64,000 nucleotides of DNA, taken from positions 1-64,000 of the forward strand of contig JAIWNI010000123.1 of the NCBI GenBank assembly GCA_025331435.1, in the 5' to 3' direction. Both the position numbers and the translations under genes were made by a program. The DNA is from Choanephora cucurbitarum (lineage: Eukaryota > Mucoromycota > Mucoromycetes > Mucorales > Choanephoraceae). The notes beneath the pieces were generated by a model. The model was not told the origin of the DNA. It did not search any database and saw only the letters and a program-made list of their open reading frames with translations. Positions within the stretch are counted from its first letter, which is position 1, and each line of letters starts with the position of its first letter. Below are positions 12,193 through 23,257 of the stretch, piece by piece.

Positions 12193-12653
12193 TTTGAGAA
12201 ACAATAGATGGAGCATCTGGGTGGAGATTCTTGTGGCCTACTTTCCGCATCACTACTTTACTCCGACGGAGGTCATAGATGTCTTGCAACTCACGGCCTT
12301 GCCCACTGCCCTAGCCTCTTCTACTTATTCCTTGCTTACGGTTATTTTTACCACTCACTGGGTCCTGTGGGTTGGTCACTGGCGCTCACACTTCGATGCA
12401 GTTCCAATAGTACCTGAAACTCTTTTGAATCGAGCAATCTCTCTTATTACAAGATCGTCCGTCACTTCGACTCAATTCATTGACACACTCCATCCTTTCC
12501 TCTCTCTCTCCATTTAGACTCCGCACAGGAATTTTACTTTAGTTTTCCAGTTTAACTACGCTCCACCTCTCAGCGATGTGTAGCTATTTGTTAATTTTAA
12601 TAAAAATTAATTTTACAAAAAAAAAAAAAAAAAAAAAATTTGAGAAACAATAG
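12193..12653. repeat. 15-bp target-site duplications of the poly(A) insertion
   Basis: TTTGAGAAACAATAG is present at 12193-12207 and again, directly after the poly(A), at 12639-12653. The two copies are identical. Confidence 0.93.
12208..12638 (+). mobile_element. 5'-truncated LINE-like (or processed mRNA) retro-insertion with poly(A) tail
   Basis: A 431-bp insert ends in a run of 22 A (12617-12638). It has an AATAAA-type signal about 20 nt before the tail (TTTTAATAAAAATTAA) and is flanked by perfect 15-bp direct repeats (TTTGAGAAACAATAG at 12193-12207 and 12639-12653). This is the footprint of target-primed reverse transcription. One frame reads WVGHWRSHFDAVPIVPETLLNRAI before a stop at 12515-12517, which looks like the C-terminus of a non-LTR retrotransposon ORF2 followed by a short 3' UTR. 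That family assignment is inference. A processed copy of a cellular mRNA cannot be excluded. The perfect duplications suggest it is young. Confidence 0.85.
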
Positions 12654-12784
12654 TGCTTTAGTTAAATGAGTGGGATTCAAGCCTACACTGCCTTATCTTT
12701 GTGTAGTAACAAGCTGAATCCTAGCATGCTATGCTTGTCTTTCATAACTTGCTACTGTTATGTGTGTTACATATCTATTTGTTC

Positions 12785-14323
12785 TTAGGGCTTGTAGACA
12801 AAATTTGGATTCTGAGTGTCTGTTAGATCTTCTAGATCGCTTGGTAGAGCAACAAGATCTGCCTTTTGATCTAAGTTACGGCGCTTGTTGGCTTGTACGT
12901 AACTAAACCTCACATAGATGAACAAAAGGATGACAAGCACATTGGCGGCAATGTAAACACCCATTCCAGTCAAATAACGAGGCGCATCCTTATTGCGAAG
13001 CAAAAGAGGGCCAATAAAATTACCCAATGTGTATGAGATCATGTTACCACCTGTATAAAATATCTTCTTCGTGTATCCAGATACATTACTTGTGATGGAT
13101 GCTTGCATAAGCACGTATGTAGGTGTACATACCCAACTCAGATAGAGACCAAGCAATCTGATACCACCTGAAGGAATGGCAGCTAGCAGGATAAGACCAA
13201 CAACTGAGATAGTACACATGGCAATGGCCATCCAGATAATTTCGCTCCACTTCTTGCTAAAATAAGAAGACCCAGCTACCAGAATGAGCGCGAATACACC
13301 GCTAGGAATAGTAAGTAAGACGGCATTTGTGCTAGAGAATCCAAGATCAGAGATGATTAGACTCTGGAAAGTGGTGAGGGCACCGTTTTGTAACTCAATC
13401 AATAAAGAAATCAGGCAATAACAATAGAGGCGAGGCTCCTTGAGCGCTTCCTTGATTTGGTCCTGATTAATATTAAATGTTCTAACAACTGCATTGTCAC
13501 GCACACGTTCTTTTACAATCAATCTTTCTTCTTCAGTCAATCGAAACCAGCGAGAATCTGGTCTGTCAGGCAAAAAGACAAAATAGACAAGACCCATCAA
13601 CATCGTGATGCTACCATAAATGATCATTGCCCATTGCCATGCAGAGATATAGTTGACAGTAGGCATATTGATAAAGCCAACGCCTATAACCCCTCCGAGA
13701 ATCATACCAACACTATTACTAAGAAACATAACGCCAAAACCAAGTACTTGTTCTGATCTTCTATACATTGTAGCAATTAGCAAAAACATTGTTGGATAAG
13801 TAATGGCCTCGAAAAGACCGAGCAAGAACCGGAGTGCAGCCAGTTGACTGAAGTTCTTCGCAAACCCTATACTGAAGAGAACAGCACCCCAGATAATCAG
13901 CATTGTGCCCACATATCTTGAAAGAGGAAACTTCTGCATCATATAGTTGTTTGGGAGTTGCATACATAAGAAACCTAGATAAAATATAGACCCTAACCAG
14001 CTGTACTGATCTCTACTGATATGTGTATCTTCATAAAACTGATTCAGAACACTGATAGTTGACAATGTCGATTTATCCACAAACTGATATAGGTAACAAC
14101 AATAAGAAGCCATTCATAAAATCAAAACAGGCAGTGTATAAAAACAAATAGAAAAGCTTATTACCTGAATAAACAGAATAAGACATGCGAATGGCATGAA
14201 CGTACAGTTGATCTTATGAAGCAACTTTTCTTCTGCCTCTGTCTTGACAAGTGGAATTGGATCTGGTCTTCTTGACTTCATGCATTCTATTGTCTTTATT
14301 TCCACTTTCTCGATATCTGTCAT
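12785..14323 (-). CDS. MFS transporter, anion:cation symporter (allantoate permease/Dal5-like) family
   Basis: Two exons (14323-14165 and 14083-12785) join LILFIQ to FVDKSTLSTISVLNQFY and give 485 residues. About 12 membrane segments are visible. Family marks: FVDKSTLS after helix 1, DQYSWLGSIFYLGFL, PNNYMMQKFPLSRYVG, ARxRFLLGLFEA-like LAALRFLLGLFEAITYPTMFLL, and FVFLPDRPDSRWFRLTEEE. Dal5-type members carry small organic anions such as allantoate, nicotinate or other vitamins across the plasma membrane with protons. The substrate here is not predictable. The gene lies alone between the retro-insertion and a dead CoA-ligase gene. Confidence 0.9.
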
Positions 14324-14898
14324 TTTTGATGTTTATCTCTCTAATCTTCTACTTTTTTTGATTTAACTCGACAACCATCGCTCTTTTATAATGATGTTGA
14401 ATATTTTGTATATCTTTGTTATTCCTATCTGTCAGGTTGCACAAAGAATAGCCGCTAGTTTTGGCTTTATCAAAGATAACAAAACTAACCCAAGGCCACT
14501 TTTTTTCCCATCATCTATTTCCCTATTTTTTTTTCCTTTGATTAGATAAACTCTGAGACATATATTTTTATTATGTGACGAAAGAGGCAATTCAATTTCA
14601 TTGTAATGATTATAAACTTATATTTTTTCAAGATGCATTTCATAAAAAGCTTATTCGTAAAAAAAATCCCTTTCTATGTAAGCTGGACCCTGTAGCATTC
14701 TTTCTTTAAGTGTAATCTATTTGTCCCATTTGCATCTTATGTAAAAATGTCACTTTGTGTTATGATACACCTTGTAAATTGTGCAAGTTATAGAAAATTG
14801 GGAGAGAATAAAAAAACGCGCAGCTGCTTTTGTGACATCGTTGCGTTTTACTCTGTCAACAATATTCTAAAATGAAAATTACTCCTTCTTTCTTTTAG
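14324..14898. other. intergenic, MFS gene promoter side
   Basis: No gene seen. AT-rich sequence with long T-runs. Includes the promoter of the MFS gene. If the N-terminal half of the neighbouring CoA-ligase pseudogene was once here, no trace is recognisable. Confidence 0.45.
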
Positions 14899-16141
14899 AC
14901 AACTTATGCAGCGGCTGTTTATGGTCCTTCAGTCATAGGTAAGACTATACTATCTCTTCACTTCAATACATTGCCTTCGGTGGCTCTTTTATAAGTCCAT
15001 TGATTTTTGAAGCCATCTGTAAGAAATACAAGTTACCTATTTTAACTATCTATGGAATAAGTGAAATCATAAGATGCTTTGCCTCAGATCCAAAAGCAGC
15101 ATTAGCAGGTAAGCAATATTAAAGCATCAGAAACCAATCTTCCTTACCATGTATTTTTAATTTAACTTGTACTTTAAAGGTGAGGTGGGTTCTTTAGAAA
15201 TTCGATGCGAATGCAAACTGATTGACAATAATGGTCAAGGTACCCTTTGTTAATTTGAGCATATATAGCTGCAAGTTGTGGACCAAGACAGAGGTTGGGT
15301 CTGATGTAGCTAGAGAATTGTATATCAAGGACCCTGCAATGGCTCCAGGCTACAGTCATCCCCCGATTTAGGGAACAGTCTTGGTTCCCTCGACACCGTT
15401 CCCTAAATCAAAATCGTTCCCTATTTCTCATAGCAATAGCAGGGATTTTTAGCGTTAAACGAACTTCGGTTCCCTCAAGACCGTTCCCTAAATCAAAATC
15501 GTTCCTTATATTTCGTTCCCTAAATCGGGGGGTGACTGTACTACAACGACCCTATAGCCTATAACAAAGCGTTTGTAGATAGATGATTTAAGACGGGGGA
15601 TCTCTTCAAACTTATGGAAAAAGGGAGTACTATCTTTGTAGACCGTGTCAAGAACACCATACAATACAAGACATTTTGCGTAAGTATGGATTGTGAAGAT
15701 CATTTCACTCTCGGACCTTCTTCTTTTCTCTGTCTTAATGACCATAAACACGATAGATTGTACCTCAGTATATCGAGAATGCGCTGGTAAGTTTACTTGC
15801 AGAGCTTGCCAAAAGTATCCTTTTTTCAGTCAAAGCTAACTCTGATGTATCAAATCTAGCTTTTACATCCTTTAGTCATTGACTGTGCTGTTGTTGGCAT
15901 TTATTGTAGGCCCCAATGTACTTGTTTACCAAGAGCTTATGTAGTATTAACTCGCGCATCAAACTCAAATTTGGCTCAGATAGAAGAAGAAACACAAAAT
16001 CTTATAAAGACAAAGCTTCCAAATGAAATGTAACTTTGAGACGGCTTTTATTTTGTAAAAAGACTACCCAAAACTGCCACAGGAAAGATAGAGCGATACG
16101 AATTTTGTACCAACAATGCACACGTAGTCCACTCATCTTGA
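14899..16141 (+). pseudogene. AMP-binding acyl-CoA synthetase/4-coumarate-CoA-ligase-like pseudogene (C-terminal half)
   Basis: Interrupted frames read in order as the C-terminal half of an AMP-forming CoA ligase: GGSFISPLIFEAICKKYKLP, TIYGISEIIRCF, DPKAALAGEVGSLE, VGSDVARELYIKDPAMAPGY / YNDPIAYNKAFVD, then FKTGDLFKLMEKGSTIFVDR, VKNTIQYK, and finally LPKTATGKIERYEFC with the catalytic-lysine motif. The N-terminal 300 or so residues are missing. The codon expected to be the conserved Trp before FKTGDLF is TGA (15584-15586). A 186-bp MITE sits between the Tyr codons of GYYNDP. Several short introns seem retained. The evidence for a dead gene is strong; the exact acyl substrate is unknown. Confidence 0.82.
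15353..15538. mobile_element. MITE with pogo/Tigger-like termini, copy 1
   Basis: A 186-bp palindromic element flanked by TA (15351-15352 and 15539-15540). Its ends are CAGTCATCCCCCGATTTAGG and the near-perfect inverse, and the GTTCCCTAAATC core is repeated several times inside in both orientations. It has no coding capacity. TA duplication and a CAGTC terminus indicate mobilisation by a Tc1/mariner-superfamily transposase; the CAGTCAT start resembles pogo/Tigger ends. Removing the element and one TA would restore an uninterrupted GYYNDP reading in the host pseudogene. A second copy lies at 26317-26471. Confidence 0.9.
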
Positions 16142-16335
16142 TGCATAATAAGTAATACTACCTTTGCGCTCACTAAAAAAGAGGGGATGTAGCTATTTTC
16201 CTTGAATAGACTGCCATTGACAACAATAGGCAGGAACCAAAAGCCCGAATACACCAATCAGATAGACTATGATTTGAAACCAAGAACTGAAAAAAAAAAG
16301 AAAAATGAACTAGATCAGCTTCTTCAGAAACAGCC

Positions 16336-17018
16336 ATGTTGAGAATAGCCAATACTCAGATCTTGAAGAGAACAACTTCACAATGGACTCGCCATCAACC
16401 TGTTGCCTGCAATGTCTGGTTCAAGCGTTACATGTCTTCATCTAAAGAAGAACCAGTGACGATCTACACTGGACCCCTGGCTAATGTCGCCAAGAAGCTC
16501 AAATTGTTCTCTATCACCTCTCTTGGTCTCGGTACTGGTATTTCTCCCTTCATTTTTGCTATTGATGTGCCTGTACCATTTGTTGCAAAGGCTGCTTTAG
16601 TTGGAGCTGGTAATAGCATCAAATAACAACAAGACAGAAACAGCCTAACTTTTCTTGTATAGCTGTTGCTACCAGTGCTGCCTCTACAGGTCTAATTCAA
16701 TGGGTTATGTCTCCTTATGTCACTAAGATCACTATTCCCAAAGAGTTAAAAGAAGGTGAATTACCTCAAGAGCTAACTATCCATACCCTTTCTTTCACTG
16801 CCAAAGATCATGCTACTACTGTTCCTTTAGATGCGATTGAACCAGCCAGTCGTATCTTCACCAGCTGGATGATCAACAATCCCTCTCTTGCTAAGGGCCG
16901 TATTGGCCAAAAGAAAGCCAGTCCAAAATCATTACTTTATGTTCACCCTGAACTTTGTGAAGAAGAAGGCATTATGAAACAAATTGTAGAAAAGACAGGC
17001 ATTGGAAAAGGATTTTAG
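16336..17018 (+). CDS. TMEM70/TMEM223-like mitochondrial inner-membrane protein
   Basis: Two exons (16336-16609, 16663-17018) encode 209 residues. The N-terminus (MLRIANTQILKRTTSQWTR ... FKRYMSSS) is a typical matrix-targeting presequence. Next comes the family signature IYTGPLANVAKKLKLFSITSLGLG, then two hydrophobic segments (ISPFIFAIDVPVPFVAKAAL and AASTGLIQWVMSPYVTKI) and a soluble C-terminal domain. Animal TMEM70 helps assemble ATP synthase and complex I, so a respiratory-complex assembly role is likely but inferred. The gene is convergent with the PAS kinase gene, with stop codons only 25 bp apart. Confidence 0.85.
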
Positions 17019-17043
17019 ATTACTCTGTTTAATTAAAAAGAAA

Positions 17044-20000
17044 TCATACAATTGAATTCAACCAAGGATGTTGGAGCACTTGATGAATATCAATACGTTT
17101 ATCTACATCTCGTTCTAGCATTTTGCGGATCAAGTCTACTGAGCCTTAAAGAAGAAAAAAGAAAGTGTCAGAGCAATGTGAAATTAGAGAAAAAGGGATG
17201 CCTATTTTCTTACCTTCAGATATCACAAATGGGATTCTCAATTCCCTACCCATAATTTCATCAATGTCGTAAAACGGATTCTCTCTGTAGATCAGTGTGA
17301 ACAACAGAATACCCAATGCCCATATGTCTTGCGGTTTGCCTGAATAGGTATGTCCACGCAGGATTTCTGGAGCTGCATAATCCAATGTACCTACAAAAGT
17401 TTCAAACTTCCGTCCTGGTTTCAGGTAAGCAGCACTGCCGAAATCTATCAATCGAAGACCACCGTGTGCAAGATCTAGAACCACATTCTCATCTTTGATG
17501 TCTCGGTGTACAATTTTATGATCATGGAGATGACGTACGCCCAAAGCAATTTGTCGAAAGATTTGAATGATCTTGGCTTCAGGAATAGTTTCGTTTAATT
17601 CGATAAAGTCAAACAGATCCATGCCTTCGCCATGAAGTTTCATGACAATATAATAATGGTCATTATCTTCGAAATAATCCACTAAAGAAAAAAAAGGTAA
17701 GATCAGTTTTTGAGCACTTTGCTCGGTTGATATGAACGGATTCTTACACATATCGCCAAGGTGTTTATGTGGGTATTTCTTGAGTGTATGCAGGATATGG
17801 ATCTCTACCGGCACAATTCCGAGTTTCCGGTCTCTTGTCCAACAATCTACCAATATACGCGACTTGATCACATATTTGATGACAACCTTCGTCTTTTGTA
17901 TGTACATGCACATAAATAAATAAAATAAACCAGATAAGTAACTTGATAATCCAAAAAAGGATATTTAAACAATCGTGACACCTCTTCTTCTTTGTTTACC
18001 TGTGTTAAATCATCTTTCTTTATAGCCAACTTAACATGACCATAGGCACCTTGTCCTAAATGATCCACAATAATATAATCATCAATTGTAGTAGATTGAG
18101 GCAGATGTGCTGAATAAAGAATGCCATGTTCTTCTTTTTCTTCTTGTAGTAAAGCAGGCGGTGAAATAGGCTCTATGTTACTCAACAAGTCAGGTGAAAC
18201 TCTGGTGACTTTCGGCGATCGACTACTAAGAGCTTCTTTTGGCTTCGCAACTTTCTTTTTCACCTTGAGGGCCTGCTGCTGTTGTTGTCCTAATAGAGGC
18301 TGAGAAATAATAAGATGTTGATGACCGAAGCGTTTAAATGCAAGCTCTCTATCAAATGAGATCCATAAGGCATATTCTTCTTCGCTATCTAACGAGCTCA
18401 AGTTATTAGTAGAGGCTGCCTCTACCAATTTAAGTTGAAGCTGGACTTCAAACGGTGTGCCATCTCGGTGAATTGCATAGAGGATAGGCAATGGTTGGTT
18501 GTGGGGCGTATGGGTCAAGACTCGCTTGTTGACCATAATTTTATCTTGCATTGAGTCAGGCAGCAGTTTTCGGCAAACGATGTTGTTAATGATTAAGCCT
18601 TGTTGAAGAAGGTCGTCTCGTTTCAGGTTTTTCAAGAGGACAGGAAATTGGGGCAAAAGTTGTGCAATATTTTTTTTCGTAACTAGTTCTTGTTGAGAGA
18701 AACCAAATAAATATTGAACAAAAATATCGTTGCAGCCATCAATTATACCATCCGCCCTAATGGTCATCAGACCAGCGATCATTGGCATAGACGTGATCTG
18801 GACTGTGGTTCGTTCTTCTTGTTCTTGTGTTAGTCGGACGATGACAGGAAAATGAGCACCTCGCTTCGTTTGACTTCCAAAGAAGCGAAGCTGATTGATT
18901 TCTTGTTGCCATGTGTTCTCAGAAATTGAAGGAATTAGCTTAGAAAGAGGATGCCCGACTATATCTTGGGATGTGTAGTCATAGAGATCTTGTATGCTCT
19001 CTTCATACACAACAGATTCAATCTCGCCCTTTGATTGGATGGATAAGCAAATTCCATAATTGACAATGATAACTCTAATCTTGTCCTTACCTTTTTGTTC
19101 ACAACACAGCGAACAGAACTCTCGTAAACTTCTTCAAATATCCAAATGTAGACAGATATTCCAGTTTCATTAACCTTCTCCTTTAACCAAAGTGAGGCAG
19201 AAGATCTGGTACCGTCCAATTTGATGATAGGTATCTATCAGTTATATAGTTTAGACAATAAAGCTTCGTTTATCATCACTGTTTCTCAACTACTTTACCA
19301 CATTGCCACAGACAAGTACCATGCCATCATCTGTTTCTGTCTCGCGTGTGGCCAACAGTTCTTCTCGCTTTTTGGCAATCAATGACTTTAGTCTGTTTCG
19401 AAAACTAGGATCAATTAGATCCATAACTGAGCTTCCAACAAGCACCAACTGTTGTTCCTCGTTCATTTGATGATGCAAGTGGCTGACAAGTACATCTTGA
19501 GCTATACTGTTTGTTAAAATAATACGCCAGTCACTGTAGGTTGTCAGAATGGCTTGTTGCTGTTGTTGATTTAATCGATTATGTAAATGAGGAACATAAG
19601 CCTCTGCTTCCTCTTCACTTTCGTACAACTCCTCTTCTTCTTCCTCTTCTTCTTCATCGGTAACAGCAGTAGGTGTTTGAACTGAACTACTTGTGTTTGA
19701 AGTAGTGTTGGAGTGAGATAGAGTTGATGAGCCAGACATACTTCTACTAATCTTTTGAGATTCAGGCACTGAAGGTAAACTTCTTCTTCTGAAATAAGAA
19801 GATGGGTTGACTGAAGTGCCAACAGTGTTTGTCTTTGACCTGATGGCAGATGAAATGGTGGGGTTTTGGTATTGCCCTGGTAAAGTGGTTCGGTATAAGC
19901 GCTTTCTTCTTGGCTGTTGTGAAGGTATAGAGAATTGAAAGCTATGGAGGGACTCTTGTGTAAACTTGATAAAAATATCGTGATGATCATGCTCTTGAAT

Positions 20001-20271
20001 TTCAATTGAGTCTGTAGTAGCTTCTTCTCTGAAACGAATTAAGCCTTCAGCAGTTGGTATAATGATGTGATCTAAATCATCACTTTTTCTAAATAAAGTT
20101 ATCAGCTATGAGATAATTATTTCAACTTTTGTTTGTTTTCTTTCTTACTTTTCCACTAAGAGTGGTGATAATGATGTATCTTCTATACTTTGCCTGTTTT
20201 AGCATCTGTAAATTTTCTTCTTTATTGCAAAACAGTATACCTTTATTCTGTTGTGAGTCGTTGTTGTTCAT
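17044..20271 (-). CDS. PAS-domain serine/threonine kinase (PASK/Psk1-like)
   Basis: Eight exons (20271-20241, 20182-20149, 20088-19299, 19234-19091, 19028-18000, 17892-17748, 17681-17214, 17144-17044) sum to 2,742 nt, 913 residues. The N-terminal third is low-complexity with an acidic run and polyQ (residues about 140-180). PAS-like sensor segments follow (DWRIILTNSIAQDVLVSHLHH; IPIIKLDGTRSSASLWLKEK; GLMTIRADGIIDGCNDIF). The kinase domain is at the C-terminus: LGQGAYGHVKLAIK, catalytic VVIKYV, HRDIKDENVVLD, LIDFGSAAYL, YAAPEILRG and LLxxD-type end LERDVDKRI. PAS kinases sense metabolic state and steer carbon toward glycogen and wall glucan. The two tiny first exons (31 and 34 nt) are set by reading frame and splice sites and are less certain than the rest. 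Confidence 0.93.
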
Positions 20272-21536
20272 AGTGTTTGATGATTTCAAGCCTTTTTTCT
20301 TTTATTGATCAGAAAGAATAAGAAAGACAAACAGAGAAAGAGGGGAAGAAAATAGATAATGAGAAAGAGAGAAAAAAGAAAAGAAAAATAGGGAAACAAA
20401 TTGAGAAGAAAGAGAGATACTTTATAGGGGGTTTCAATTCAATCAAAACAAAGTGTATACTTTGATGAAGGTAAGTATTTGATTGGTAGGCTAGAAGCTC
20501 CATTAGAAAATAGAAGAGGGTAGGACAAGAGTAACACGGTGATTTGCGTTTAAAAATCTAACCTTTCTAAAATAGAAGTCAAGTTCTTTATATAACCAAT
20601 CAAGAGTTCCTAGAATTGTTCAAATGTTTTGCCAACCAATCAAATGACTTAAGCTTAATCAAAACTTCCACCACCTTTCCATTTATATAAGGTGGCTCAG
20701 TTTTTTTAGAAGACAACAATGTATCGCAATTTTTGTAAGCATATCTATCATAATCGTCCCTTGTACGAATGTGACAACAAAGAGCCTGAATACACAGAAT
20801 TACAATCAGATTAGTATGCCAACTATACAATCTCATCGACATGCCAATTTCTTCTGATAAAGAAGAAGGTGGATTGTTATATACAGTATAATCCATGAAA
20901 AAACTAGGTTTAGATGTGTATTCACTGCCTAACATAGCATGAGCCTCGATTAAATATAGAGCCTTACCGAGCTGCTAAGCTTATTCTCCTGTCACAGAAC
21001 AAAAATCACAAACCTCCATGAGCTGCAAAGAAATTAACTGATGTGGTATAAATCATAGCTTATCGATAGAAAATGAACAGAGAGGCAATGTTTCTCGGTT
21101 ATAAGTTGGCATCTGATGTCGAGTTAAAAAAGGAGCAACATTATGACCATAAATAAGCGACTGGAACTTACTGAGGTCTACATCGAAACGCAACAATATT
21201 GTTCTGATCACTAATTTAATTAACCCCATTCATGCAATCAGCATTGAAAAATAAATGTACTTTTGAAATCTTGTCACTTTTTATTGTTACAAAGAATGAT
21301 AGTATCAGTAAAGGCGAGTTGAACAAAAGGCAGGAATCTCATTCAACAACTAGTCATATTGCACTTAGGTGAAAAAACAACTGACAGTCTTCTCATCCAA
21401 TTCGCTTTACAGCTATTGATTTTGCAAATATTATTCAATTAGAAAATGGTACGGTTGGATTTTGTTTTCTACTGATTCGCCACTGGAAAAAGCAGAAGGA
21501 TATATCGAAAGTGGATAAACAATTATCGCAAGAGCT
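20272..21536. other. gene-poor interval
   Basis: A CT-rich or AG-rich tract at about 20300-20420 is probably the PAS kinase promoter. A 111-codon open frame on the minus strand (20600-20935) has no recognisable domain and no clear gene context, so I do not call it. No transposon end was recognised. Confidence 0.4.
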
Positions 21537-22434
21537 TTTTCCCGATATAAAGTCTGTACGGATTGCCATCTCCATAACACAGCAATTGTGAACTTGCTAT
21601 GACTAGTACAAGACACATCCCAGCTTGCTTCCATCCAAAAGTCTCGTCGATTCGGTAATTCGGGGACGATCTAGAGGCATTTCCACAAGACTTACAAAGA
21701 TGGAATATCGGTTCTTCGCTGTTGCTTCCCTAAAGATAGAAAAGAGAACATGTTACATGGAGGTTAGATTGGGTAATATAATTTAGTTCTGCGATTATTG
21801 TACTTATCTTTTAACAAAGCCAGAATCACTGATAGTAATGCATGCCATAGCAAGTGATATTACCGCCTCACCTGCTATTAACTGCCGCTTGCTTCCATCA
21901 GTAAGTCAAACCAGGTGGCCGTGGGTTTGCTTAAAGCATTTCCACAAGACTGAATACAGTTTGCATGCACTACTGCAAAAAGAGCTATTCCGATATAAAG
22001 TCTGTACGGATTACCATCTCCATAACACAGCAATTGTGAACTTGCTATGACTAGTACAAGACACATCCCAGCTTGCTTCCATCCAAAAGTCTCGTCGATT
22101 CGGTAATTCGGGGACGATCTAGAGGCATTTCCACAAGACTTACAAAGATGGAATATCGGTTCTTCGCTGTTGCTTCCCTAAAGATAGAAAAGAGAACATG
22201 TTACATGGAGGTTAGATTGGGTAATATAATTTAGTTCTGCGATTATTGTACTTATCTTTTAACAAAGCCAGAATCACTGATAGTAATGCATGCCATAGCA
22301 AGTGATATTACCGCCTCACCTGCTATTAACTGCCGCTTGCTTCCATCAGTAAGTCAAACCAGGTGGCCGTGGGTTTGCTTAAAGCATTTCCACAAGACTG
22401 AATACAGTTTGCACGCATTACGCGTTTACTTTTT
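21537..22434. repeat. tandem duplication, two units of 448 bp
   Basis: The stretch beginning CGATATAAAGTCTGTACGG at 21543 recurs at 21991, and the last shared words (AAAGCATTTCCACAAGACTG at 21933 and 22381) keep the same offset of 448. The copies differ at a few bases only. Within each unit the minus strand reads a short frame (GWKQAGMCLVLVIASSQLLCYG...) that may be a fragment of a membrane protein gene, but I do not recognise it. Likely a recent unequal-exchange duplication. Confidence 0.88.
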
Positions 22435-23257
22435 ATATAAAACTGTAACAAGAGACAAATACAAAAAAAAAGATATAGCTTAAAATCACTCAGAAGAGAT
22501 GACGTAGCGCGCTTCATTCGGAGCGTGAAATGCATGAAAAAGAAAGTTTTTCTGTCACACAGATTGACTTTCATCAGGTCCGTGCCTTTTTCCTCTCTGG
22601 TCAACAGCACGAGAATTACTGGTCACCACCCAAAGCTTGTTCTAATAAAATGAATTTTAACGTCTCTAATTACAGCCAGCAAATTTTTCCGTTAATTGGC
22701 AACCGCTGACATCTGATCCTTCAAACTTGTTTTCTCGCAATACTTGCTTCACATCTCGTTAGAACTCCTCAATCTTCCCCGCACGGACGTCATTCGACGA
22801 TCCATAGTCTTTTTGCAACTTCAGGCATCAATCTTTCTGGTCAGTTAAACCTGTATTAAAGGCAATTTACAACTTTATTACTTTGCATTCTAGTAACCAG
22901 TTTTTTCTATGATCGTAGATGCATAAGGCTTTATGGAGCGCTTTTGGACTCTCATTCTTACTGCTCTACAACAAAGTATTATTCCTCTTGCAATTCTCCA
23001 TCAAATTCGTTGACAGGCCGATCATCACCTCTATGAAAGTTCCTTTCTCTAATCTTTAAACTGAATCTCACTTAACATCTCACTGCATCTTCTTCTTTTA
23101 AATCAGTGCTAATTTTGTTGATAACAGATATGTTTGTATTTTTCTGCATTATTGAGTACTGAGTCTTGCGAATTGCATCTCCGAATGTGGACAGCAGATG
23201 AAACTCGTTTTTTTAAAAAAATAAAAAATAACTCTTTATTTTTTATCTTTTAGCATA
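22435..23257. other. intergenic between tandem repeat and orphan gene
   Basis: Nothing recognisable. An A-rich and T-rich box (about 23208-23250) directly precedes the orphan gene and may be its promoter. Confidence 0.4.

Noticed and set aside
12035..12517. 160-codon open frame
   Set aside because: It crosses the left target-site duplication of the retro-insertion, so it joins unrelated sequences.
20600..20935. 111-codon minus-strand frame
   Set aside because: No recognisable domain, no splice-extended model and no coding bias I could trust.
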